The notes under the pieces: model-generated | Database searches by the model: none | What the model was told of the DNA's origin: nothing | The model's input: the letters and a program-made list of their open reading frames with translations, nothing else | Shown: piece by piece, positions 11,556-19,930 of the stretch | Layout of the letters: the number at the start of each line of letters is the position of its first letter | Numbering within the stretch: position 1 is the first letter of the stretch | Source: Endotrypanum monterogeii | Lineage: Eukaryota > Euglenozoa > Kinetoplastea > Trypanosomatida > Trypanosomatidae | Assembly (NCBI GenBank): GCA_000333855.2 | Contig: CM007346.1 | Location: 776,365 to 840,364, forward strand | Length of the DNA stretch: 64,000 nt | Reading direction: 5' to 3' | Made by a program: the position numbers and the translations under genes

Positions 11556-11592
11556 NNNNNNNNNNNNNNNNNNNNNNNNNNNNNNNNNNNNN
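11556..11592. other. Assembly gap (37 N)
   Basis: Run of N between two copies of the same CA/TA-rich sequence. The true distance is unknown and may be zero or negative. Confidence 0.99.
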
Positions 11593-11646
11593 TATCTGTC
11601 ACACAAACGCATACAAAGAAACACACAAACACACGCGCACACATAC

Positions 11647-11682
<36 letters not shown>

Positions 11683-11683
11683 T
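11593..11683. repeat. Right copy of the gap-flanking duplication
   Basis: Begins with the same 57 bases as 11367-11423 and continues in a TA run (about 11647-11683), followed by ordinary-looking sequence. Confidence 0.8.
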
Positions 11684-11991
11684 GTTTCTTGTGTACTTAG
11701 CACCAAAGTTTATTCGTGTGCCCGCGGCCCCTCAGCGTGTATATTTCGTTTGTTTGTTCTAGAGCAGCATCGATTGTTGTACGTTGTGATTTCTTTCCCC
11801 CCCCCCTCCCAACTCTTTTTCTTTCCCCCCTCCCCCCACCCGCGCACGCTCCTCTTTTGGAGAGGGGGGAACGACGTAGTCCTTGTTGTGTTTTTCCTTC
11901 GCTTATTATTATTATTATTATTTGATTTTTCCGTTGCAGAGTGATTGCTCATCTGCAGTCTCTTCACGTGCATCGACATTAATTCGACGTA

Positions 11992-12060
11992 CTTCATCTG
12001 TCCTCTCTCCTGCCTCCTCCTCTCGCTCACCCTTTTTTTTTTTTTGGTGTTTACTTCCAG
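11992..12060 (+). promoter_or_regulatory. Polypyrimidine tract and likely trans-splice acceptor of the kinase gene
   Basis: C/T-rich stretch with a T13 run, ending in CTTCCAG (AG at 12059-12060). Between this AG and the ATG at 12353 I find no other ATG, so the leader would be about 292 nt and the start unambiguous. The role is inferred. Confidence 0.55.
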
Positions 12061-12352
12061 TGCTGTCGTGGTGGTGGTGGTGGTCGGCGTCACTCCCTCT
12101 CTTCCCTCCTCTGAAGAATTATAGCAGTGCTCATATTTCCCCTCTGTGTCTGTGTGTGCTTGAGTACTGCTATATCATTTTGTGAGATCGTCTTCCTTCC
12201 GCTGCTGTGTGCACTGGAGAGAGTGTTGACTAAAAGGCGTATCCACCACAACCGAAGTGCCGCGTCCTACCCCCCCCCCCCAAAAAAAAAAAACGCTTTC
12301 ATCGTCCTTAATCACCTGCACGTGCCGACAGTGCGACGTGAACCTGTCTGAG

Positions 12353-15300
12353 ATGTCCTCGTATGCCGGGCACACCACCATACACGGCAAGAACCACAAC
12401 AATGCCAGCGCATATTGTGATGCGAGCAAGGAGCAACCGTATAACGAACAGCAAAGAATGCCCAAAATCAGTGGCCATCCCGATGCCACTGTAGAATCGA
12501 TGAAGGCCGTCCAAGTGGTTGATCGACTGCGCTGGTGGAGGACGAACCGCGTTCGAGAGCACCCTATCCCAATTGATCATGTTGTGCTTCGTGGAAGTTA
12601 TGTCAACTACTCCTGCTTCGGAAGACGGCCCATTGCTCCAGGGGTGACTCGACTGCTGCACAGGGCACGTACGGTACTGCTACAGTACCGCCACGAAGAG
12701 CAACGGCAGAGGCGGGAGGCTTATGCACAACGTCAACAGGCTTCCCATCTACGGATGTCCTCCAACACGGGAACGCCCTTGTACAGCGCTGGTGGCGAGC
12801 GACTGAATAGCGTTGCAAGGGAGGCTGGGCACGCGGCAGGTTGCGCAGCCGACGAGGGAAACTGTCGGCATGACGAGTGCCAGTCTCACCACCTCTGTGA
12901 AATGAGGGAAAGGGAGAAATTTGACAACAAGCGTAAGTCTGCTGTTGCTTCATCTCCCTTGCAGTCGCCGCGACCCCTCACTTATGATGCCACCACTTCC
13001 ATTGCAGGGCCAGCAGAGCAGCGGTACCCGGCGACTAGGCAGTCTATCTGCGCCGAGGTCTCCGTGGCCGGCTCATGCAGAACCGTCTCACCTCTCATTA
13101 AAACATCTTCGAAGCTCCCGAAAGCATCGGAGGCGCCTTCGCCCACGTCTCGTGCCCCGTCAGAGCAAGAGGCCCGCGCCGCTGAGCGACTGCTCTCACT
13201 ATTCCGGCCGCGCGCCGCCTCAGCACCACTGCGATCACATCGGCAGCGGTACACGGCAAGTGAACTCAACGTCGCCGAGTACGCAATTGGTGGCGGCTCC
13301 TCTTTCCAGCGTGATCAAGGCTGTCCAGTCAGTGAGGAGCTGCACCCCAAGAGCAGGAATTCCGCCTCCACCGGCGATGAGATGGCGAGCGCTTGCCATG
13401 CCCACGGCGCAGCGAAGTCTGTCATTGTATTGTATCACGCACCACGACTTATTTTGTATGAGAAAGGGTTAAATCCCAGGAGGGCACTTCGGGCCGCACG
13501 GATCTCATCGGATGCCCTTGAGGGTCTCAGCGACGCCGCAGCAGAGAGCTCCGCAGACGTGTTCGCGATGACAAACCTTCCACTGAGTTCCTTCGAGCGC
13601 TTCTTTTATCAGGATCAGTTTCGTGAAGTGGAGGTGACATCATACAATCATATGTCCAACACGCGGTCCTCATTGTCACCGGAGGGAGTAGACACAGATG
13701 CGGGTAACGCAGAAATACCTCGAAGAGAGGAAACATCCGCTGGCGTAGGCGCTGCTCGAACGACAGATATCACTACAAGCAACGACAGTTCATTTGTGGG
13801 TGGTGGCGGCGCTCTTTTCTTCGGCTCTCCCCTAATGGCGGGCCCCGCGTGCCTGCCGTCGACCGGTGCATCACACCGCTTCGCCGATGCCCGACAGGTT
13901 ACACCGCGTCGTGATCGTTGTCGAGGTGGTGGTCGAAATTACAGAAGGGGTGGTGGCGGATCAGCGCTGCGCGCTGTCTCAGTGCCGATCCTACCGCTTG
14001 TACACAGGGGCGGGTATCCTCAGATGGTCACCGGCACATCACACATCTACCGCAGCCGTCAAGCGCTACCGCAAATATCGCAGCGGAACTCAAATCCCCC
14101 CAGCTCAATTATCCCAGCGGGGCTACGCACGAGTACAGTGCCCGAGGATGGTGCTCATATGTGCTTCCGTGTCGATGACTTACAGGATGTGTATGTGTTC
14201 AACCCTGTTGTGGACATGATCGGCAAGGGTGCCTTCTCCAAGGTGTACGCGGCGGTTCCGATTTTGAGAGGAGAGGAGGGACTTCGGCGTTTTGCATCGC
14301 CTCTATTGGATGGGTGCGCTGCTGCATCTGGAAGCGAAGCGCTCGGCAGCGCTGTCCGAGGAAAGGAGGGCAACCCCGAGCCCCGAAGTCCTTACGCCCC
14401 AGCGGTGTCTCGGCGCGCGATTCCCGTTGTGGCGCTCAAGATTATACCCCGCAAAGCGCGTCGACATCCGAGAGCGGGGCCCGGTGTACATGCACCCACG
14501 CCCTCCACCGTCGCTCCTGCGGTCGGAAGAGTAGCTGCCAATGCCCATCAGGCAGCGCAAAACAGTGGCAGCAGTGTACGCCGTGAGCTCGTCGAGATCG
14601 AGCGCGAGGTCTCCATCCTGCGCCGTCTCCACCACACCGGCTGCTCGCAGTTTTTCGAGGCGATCCGCACCCCCGATGCTTTCGTTATCGCGATGGGTAT
14701 ATTTCCGGGGAGTATTGATGCACAGCACTACCTCGCCCGCTACGGGCCTCCGTCGGAGGCGCGGGCGGCGCTGATGCTCTTCCAGCTTCTCTCCACGGTT
14801 CAGTACCTGCACACGAATTTTGGACTCATTCATAGGGATATCAAATTGGAGAACATGATCCTGTCGGCAGTTGACTTCAGTGTCTCGGACGCTTGCATTC
14901 AAGAAGTGCTTGGCACGACTGTGCATAAGTTCGACACGTCGACGACCGAAGCCGGGGACGGAGGTGGCCGACAAGGCCGCCCCCCGACCTCGACCGCTGC
15001 AAGCACTCGCACAGCGGCGCGTCTCGGCTACTCCAAAGCTTCTCACCATGTAGAGCGCCTGTTGCGAGTTACCCTCATTGACTTTGGGCTCGCTCGCCGC
15101 ACCCGCGCCAGTAGCCTGTCGCCGGCTGCTGCTGCGTTGCGTTGCCGCGGTGCCGGGGTGCGACACAGCAGCCTCAATACGTCCATCACGTCACCAGTGA
15201 CCGGCACTCAGCAGGTTCCCAAAGGCTTAAGCCACAATACCCATAGTAGTAGTCTGGGGATGCTGTCGTCACCCTGCGCTGGCGGTGTGATGGGTGGGAT

Positions 15301-17440
15301 AGCCCCCATAAACGGCGGAAGCAGCTCCAGTTGCGGCTTAACTTCCTCCAAAGCACCCCCACCGAGACCACCACTGCTTCGCCAGCCAGCCAGTGCGGTT
15401 GGCACTGCTGGCGCAGCTCGTGTTGGTCCGGGTGGGGGGGGTATAACCGGCATTGACTCCACTGTGGCGCACGTTGGGATGCCTTCGCCGATGCCCTCTA
15501 CAATGAACATGTTCACCTGCTTCCTCGACCGAGAGGAGGAGATAGACGAAGAGGAGAACGGTGGCGTTGGCCCAGCATTAGAATCAGCGATCACGGCCAA
15601 TACAGCTGGAAAAGTCGTGGATCTCAGTCGAGGAAGTCGACAGGACATCACTGCACCTCGCGATGACAGCGGTGCTTTCAGTACGGACGTGAGTGCGTCG
15701 GAGACAGACCTCGAATCGCTAAGCAGCAGCACTGGTGAGCCAGAGGAAGGAGGTATGTCGAAGTCAAGGCAGTGTCGCAATCCGACGTCAAGGAATGATT
15801 CGGCGACCCACCCTGCTCTTCTTTCGCCAAGCGTGTTGACATCGCAGCGGCAGACTCTGTCCGAGACAGCGACGAATGCTCTGCCACAGTCCCGACTTCC
15901 GACCCCGATGCATCCGTCCCGTGCCACTGCAGCAACCCCGGATCACTTGAACACGGTATACAGCGGCAGCCATAGCAACACCAGTGGCCCTCATCCAGGC
16001 GGTTTAGGGCTGCGCAACCCATCCGCCGTACACAATGGCTCCTCCCACCCTCATCCACCGAACGCGCCGGCTATCGTCGCAGCTAGTGGACACTCGGGAC
16101 TTGACGATACCGACGCCACGCTGCTCATCACCCCCTGCGGCACCGAGAAGTACCTCCCACCTGAGATGCTCTCCTGGATTCTGGAACACGGCTGGGTACG
16201 TCGCTCGACAACAGTGGGACTCGCCCGTGCCATGGACATGTACCCTGTTGGTATCGTCGCGTACGTCCTTCTAAGTGGCTGTTTCCCGTTTAACGCCTCT
16301 TCGCGGGCAACATTGCTGAAGCAGCAGCAGCGGGTGCCACGCTGCAACACCCCTCGCTGGGCTGGCGTCAGCAGCGCTGCAATTACTTTCGTCCAACGGC
16401 TGCTGGACCCGAATCCACTGAAGCGAATGACTGCAAAAGAGGCTCTCGAGCATCCATTCCTGCGGGAGGCCCGCCAGATCGCCGAAAGACTGTCGCTCGT
16501 GCCACACGGAGAAGACGAGGAGCTTCCGCGCCCATCGGGTATCCCGGGCGGTGTTCATGTTGAGAACCACCAACACCACCATAACAGCAGCAGTGCCGGC
16601 CGCCACTTTGATGACGAAGCTAACATGCATGCTCGGTCACCTCAAGTTACCGCCACCACCGCAGCGACGGCGACGGCGACGGCGACAGTTAACGTTTCGT
16701 ATTCAGCCCCGTCACCGGTGCTCGCCCGCCGCACGCACGCAGAGGCTTTGATCGACAGGGCGTCAACGCACCGCAACGCCACCTCGGGTGAAACCACCCA
16801 TGAGGATTGCTCTCGGCGTACGTGTGCTTTGCAGAGACCTGGGACAGCGGGCGAGTCATTGCCGCTGAGCATCAGCTGCGGCAGCAGCAGTGTTGCTCTT
16901 CACGGTGGCGCTGGCGGTGGCGCAGGAATCAGGTCCTATGGGGCGGAAAGTGTAGCCGCTCGCACCGCAACGGCTTCTAAGGACGGGTGTCCTCTGCCCG
17001 ATCCTCTTTTCACGCGCGGTGGCACTGGCGGAAACGAGGAGAGAGACATTTTCGCTTCGATCACGCGAGATATGTTTGGCGGAGAACGTGCACAGCTGCG
17101 CACATGCCAAGAAGCATTCTGCATGTCAACATCCGCACCTGTCACGCCAACGGCTACTGCTATCAACCAATCATCATTTTTTGTACCACACACCACCCCG
17201 ACAACCGCGGCGACGTTTGGCGACGGTACCTGTGAGAAGCAGGTAGTCCTGCCAGAGGTAGCTGCTGCTGTTGCGAGCACCCCAGCATCACCGCCGCTGC
17301 CGCTTTGCGAGGACAGTCAAACAGCAAATCAGATATTATCCACCCCTTCCGCAGCGTTGGTGACCTCTGCAAAGGCGTTTGAGGGTGAAACGGACGACTT
17401 ATTTGAATCTCTCTACAACCATATAATGTTCAGCGATTGA
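12353..17440 (+). CDS. Ser/Thr protein kinase with a giant activation-loop insert
   Basis: This protein of 1695 residues has a complete kinase core: glycine loop GKGAFSKV (624-631), ATP-anchoring Lys in ALK (K696), helix-C Glu in REVSIL (E752), catalytic HRDIKLEN (827-834), DFG (910-912), GTEKYLPPE in place of GTxxYxAPE (1263-1271), DMYPVG (1295-1300) and the subdomain XI Arg (R1358) before HPF. All residues needed for phosphotransfer are present. The order and motifs suit a CAMK-like kinase, but the group is uncertain. About 350 residues of Ser/Gly/Pro-rich sequence lie between DFG and the APE-like motif, a segment usually of 20-35 residues, and about 50 more lie in the N lobe. The flanks (1-610, 1375-1695) look disordered. 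I chose 12353 because it is the first ATG; the frame is open upstream only through a poly-C/poly-A tract without an ATG. Confidence 0.92.
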   Translation: MSSYAGHTTIHGKNHNNASAYCDASKEQPYNEQQRMPKISGHPDATVESMKAVQVVDRLRWWRTNRVREHPIPIDHVVLRGSYVNYSCFGRRPIAPGVTRLLHRARTVLLQYRHEEQRQRREAYAQRQQASHLRMSSNTGTPLYSAGGERLNSVAREAGHAAGCAADEGNCRHDECQSHHLCEMREREKFDNKRKSAVASSPLQSPRPLTYDATTSIAGPAEQRYPATRQSICAEVSVAGSCRTVSPLIKTSSKLPKASEAPSPTSRAPSEQEARAAERLLSLFRPRAASAPLRSHRQRYTASELNVAEYAIGGGSSFQRDQGCPVSEELHPKSRNSASTGDEMASACHAHGAAKSVIVLYHAPRLILYEKGLNPRRALRAARISSDALEGLSDAAAESSADVFAMTNLPLSSFERFFYQDQFREVEVTSYNHMSNTRSSLSPEGVDTDAGNAEIPRREETSAGVGAARTTDITTSNDSSFVGGGGALFFGSPLMAGPACLPSTGASHRFADARQVTPRRDRCRGGGRNYRRGGGGSALRAVSVPILPLVHRGGYPQMVTGTSHIYRSRQALPQISQRNSNPPSSIIPAGLRTSTVPEDGAHMCFRVDDLQDVYVFNPVVDMIGKGAFSKVYAAVPILRGEEGLRRFASPLLDGCAAASGSEALGSAVRGKEGNPEPRSPYAPAVSRRAIPVVALKIIPRKARRHPRAGPGVHAPTPSTVAPAVGRVAANAHQAAQNSGSSVRRELVEIEREVSILRRLHHTGCSQFFEAIRTPDAFVIAMGIFPGSIDAQHYLARYGPPSEARAALMLFQLLSTVQYLHTNFGLIHRDIKLENMILSAVDFSVSDACIQEVLGTTVHKFDTSTTEAGDGGGRQGRPPTSTAASTRTAARLGYSKASHHVERLLRVTLIDFGLARRTRASSLSPAAAALRCRGAGVRHSSLNTSITSPVTGTQQVPKGLSHNTHSSSLGMLSSPCAGGVMGGIAPINGGSSSSCGLTSSKAPPPRPPLLRQPASAVGTAGAARVGPGGGGITGIDSTVAHVGMPSPMPSTMNMFTCFLDREEEIDEEENGGVGPALESAITANTAGKVVDLSRGSRQDITAPRDDSGAFSTDVSASETDLESLSSSTGEPEEGGMSKSRQCRNPTSRNDSATHPALLSPSVLTSQRQTLSETATNALPQSRLPTPMHPSRATAATPDHLNTVYSGSHSNTSGPHPGGLGLRNPSAVHNGSSHPHPPNAPAIVAASGHSGLDDTDATLLITPCGTEKYLPPEMLSWILEHGWVRRSTTVGLARAMDMYPVGIVAYVLLSGCFPFNASSRATLLKQQQRVPRCNTPRWAGVSSAAITFVQRLLDPNPLKRMTAKEALEHPFLREARQIAERLSLVPHGEDEELPRPSGIPGGVHVENHQHHHNSSSAGRHFDDEANMHARSPQVTATTAATATATATVNVSYSAPSPVLARRTHAEALIDRASTHRNATSGETTHEDCSRRTCALQRPGTAGESLPLSISCGSSSVALHGGAGGGAGIRSYGAESVAARTATASKDGCPLPDPLFTRGGTGGNEERDIFASITRDMFGGERAQLRTCQEAFCMSTSAPVTPTATAINQSSFFVPHTTPTTAATFGDGTCEKQVVLPEVAAAVASTPASPPLPLCEDSQTANQILSTPSAALVTSAKAFEGETDDLFESLYNHIMFSD

Positions 17441-17815
17441 AGCTGTTTGAGTAGTATGTAGCTATCTGCCTCTTCGCTGTCACACGTGCCTGCACTCTTT
17501 TTTTCTTTTTTTTCTTTTCCTTTCTGAATACCCCATTCGGCCACCTGGTTCGAGTGCGTTGATGTGACGCCTACTCTGTGAGGGATTCAAGGCACTGGTT
17601 TTGAATGCACTGTGATGCATCGGTGATGTGATGACCATACCTGTGGATGCCAAATAGGCGTATTCCGCTCTTGGGGAATGTTCGTGTATATAACACTCAG
17701 AGTTCCACAAGGGACAACACAATACCGTCTTTCAACCTTGCCATCCCTCCCGAGACCCCTTAAACAACTTTACCACCGCCGTTCTCATCCCCTCGTCTCT
17801 GAGTGTTCTCTCTTT

Positions 17816-17860
<45 letters not shown>

Positions 17861-17861
17861 G
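17816..17861. repeat. Compound (CA)n(TA)n microsatellite
   Basis: A CA run passes into TA runs interrupted by one TG unit. Confidence 0.95.
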
Positions 17862-18325
17862 TCCCTCTAGAGGGCCTCTCCTCTTCCTGTTAGTCTAGTC
17901 ATGTGATTTTATTCTTGTTCTCGGGAAGGGATCGGGACAGTGCGATGAGCTCTTGTTGTGATAGCTCATGCAGTCCTTTCCTTGCGTTGTCTTGATGCTT
18001 CATTTCTACTTTTCTGACGACGGCGGGGGTGCGTGTATAGAGTAGAGAGAGGGGGGGGGGCAGCAGTGACGTCAGTGGCTTGCATTCTTGTCCTCCGCAT
18101 TTTGTTTTCGAATTTCTTTCAGAGGTAGATTTCTGTGCTTTTTTCCTCCCGTTTCCACACTTCCGTTATCTTTTTTTTGTTTTTTTGTTTGGTCTCTGCT
18201 TTCGCTTCTCCCCCTTTTTTGTTTATATGATCCCTCCCTCCTGCCTCTCCCCCTCCCCCCCCCCCAGACACACCTGCAGCAACAATGATGTACATAGGTG
18301 AATGCACGTGCGTGGTCTTGTGTGC

Positions 18326-18343
18326 GTGTGTGTGTGTGTGTGT
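18326..18343. repeat. (TG)n microsatellite
   Basis: Short TG run. Confidence 0.9.
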
Positions 18344-19530
18344 CCCCCCTTTTGCAGGTCTTCTTCATGCGGCAATGCGCATATACATAGTGACGCAGAC
18401 AGGTCTACCTCTACCCAAAGCTTGTCTGGCAGCGATGCGTGATATATGAAAACAACAGTTAACCCACGATCTTTGTTTCCTTGCGTTTATCTGTGCTTCT
18501 TCAAACCGTTCTCTACTCTCTGCTCTCCCTCTCCCTCGTGCAAGGCTAAGCACCCCTCTACAGACATCGTGCTTTTGCCTCTCACAACGCATGGGGGAGG
18601 GGGGCACAGTAGATGGGTCTCTGTGCAGCATATACGTCGCAATCATCACCTTGCATGGATATCTATCACTCTGGAACCATCGCAGGAAGAGGAGGAGGAA
18701 GGAAAGACAAAGGCAGAGAGGGTGCTACAGCTCTTCTTCCCTCTCTGCACACAACCGCACCGACACAAGGATATATATATTTCTTCTTCTTGTACGCGGG
18801 AAATGAGTAAAAAGAAGAAAAAAAAGGGGGACGAGTACCTTGTTGACGGGTGGCGCAAGTTTGCATTTATGCAGACGGACACATCATGCTCTATGTACCC
18901 TATCCCGAAGCAGCTCGCTCAGTCCGTAGGGTTAGAAAGACGTCACAGACGTATATACATCAGAAGATGCAAACAGAAGGCGCTCAGCAAGCCAACAAAA
19001 AAAAGAAGGATCACATTTTTTCTGTGGCTTTCCTTTCGCACTACTATGCACAACCTGCTCCACCCAGACACACACACACACTTCCCTCCCCACCGGGACA
19101 ATTCCGCCGCTGCTCTGTCTTGTCAGGCGAGTGTGCATGCACCGAACTATGGCCACTCTATTTCATCTATTTTCCTCTCTGCGCCACTGACATAAACGAT
19201 ATCACGTCCCTCGCCCGCCTACTTCCTCCCCCTTCCCCTTCCTACAAGAGGGTTCTATACATCTCCGAACCTTTGCATTCATCTTGCCATCACAGCATGG
19301 ATGGTATATCCACACCCACAGAAAATAAAATATCGCTCTTATGATTTATTATCATCGTCATCAGAAAACAGTCCATCATTACGATAAGATATCTTTCCAC
19401 CCCAACTCTTTTTTTTTCCTTTTGCTGGTGTATTTTTAATTCCTCGGAATTAAAAAAAAAAAGCACAAGTGACGCCCTCTCAACCTACTTGGTGCGCTGT
19501 TCTCGCTCTCCTTCCGCGGCTTTGCTTGAC

Positions 19531-19550
19531 TGTGTGTGTGTGTGTGTGTG
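19531..19550. repeat. (TG)n microsatellite
   Basis: TG run of about 10 units. Confidence 0.9.
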
Positions 19551-19640
19551 GTGCTACGAGTGGCTTTTCGTCTATTCTACTTGAGATCTCTCCTACTGAC
19601 TCTGGAGACACGCTTGCAAATGAGACCTGTAACCTACCTT

Positions 19641-19667
19641 TCGTTTTTCGTCTGTCTTTTTGAATAG
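19641..19667 (+). promoter_or_regulatory. Possible trans-splice acceptor of the giant pseudokinase gene
   Basis: T/C-rich stretch followed by AATAG (AG at 19666-19667), 263 nt before the ATG at 19931. The inferred leader contains a CA/TA microsatellite (19689-19730) and a three-codon upstream ORF at 19876-19887. Other AGs closer to the ATG could be used instead. Confidence 0.4.
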
Positions 19668-19688
19668 GTCGGCTAGAGTCAACACAGA

Positions 19689-19730
19689 TACACACACACA
19701 CACAGATATACATATATATATATATATATA
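19689..19730. repeat. Compound (CA)n(TA)n microsatellite
   Basis: CA run followed by a TA run in the probable 5' leader of the gene starting at 19931. Confidence 0.95.
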
Positions 19731-19930
19731 GACATCGGAGGTCAAAGAGGAAGGGTAGAGGAAGGGAGGGGGAGGAGAAAAGGGAGGAGTCGATTGAGAC
19801 AAAGACCACGTTCACTAAAAATTGCGAAGTGGGCAGGGCCTTTGAAGGGCCCAAGCAGCGCATTGGCTGACTTCCATGACCCCGTAGAGAACGCCAGAGA
19901 CTCCGCAACTTCACTGAGGAGCTCATCACG

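Larger units (their letters stand above)
6347..11991. other. Long gene-free interval between phosphatase and kinase genes
   Basis: About 5.6 kb (6.0 kb from stop to start) without a convincing gene. It holds poly-T, poly-C and poly-A runs, CA/TA/TG tracts, a stem-loop at 8591-8627, a GC-richer and less repetitive island at about 7440-7660, and a 37-N gap at 11556-11592. Open frames such as 6757-7278 (+) and 7426-8133 (-) run through microsatellites and show no recognisable domain. It probably consists of the phosphatase 3' UTR and the kinase 5' flank. Confidence 0.65.
17441..19640. other. Intergenic interval between kinase and pseudokinase genes
   Basis: No supported gene. Contains CA/TA and TG microsatellites and a strong polypyrimidine tract (about 18128-18265) followed by CAG at 18265-18267. 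An ATG-started 249-codon frame (18446-19195) follows, but it has no recognisable domain and includes CA and lysine runs. A small hairpin lies at 19433-19456. Confidence 0.6.

Noticed and set aside
12257..12352. N-terminal extension of the kinase frame
   Set aside because: It contains no ATG and encodes poly-Pro/poly-Lys from C and A runs.
14303..15927. Long open frames on the minus strand (287 and 239 codons) inside the kinase gene
   Set aside because: They lie antisense to a well-supported kinase and arise from GC-rich codon bias; no domain is recognisable.
17540..17570. GGTTCGAGTGC resembling a tRNA B box
   Set aside because: It departs from the GGTTCGANTCC consensus and no A box or acceptor-stem pairing was found around it.
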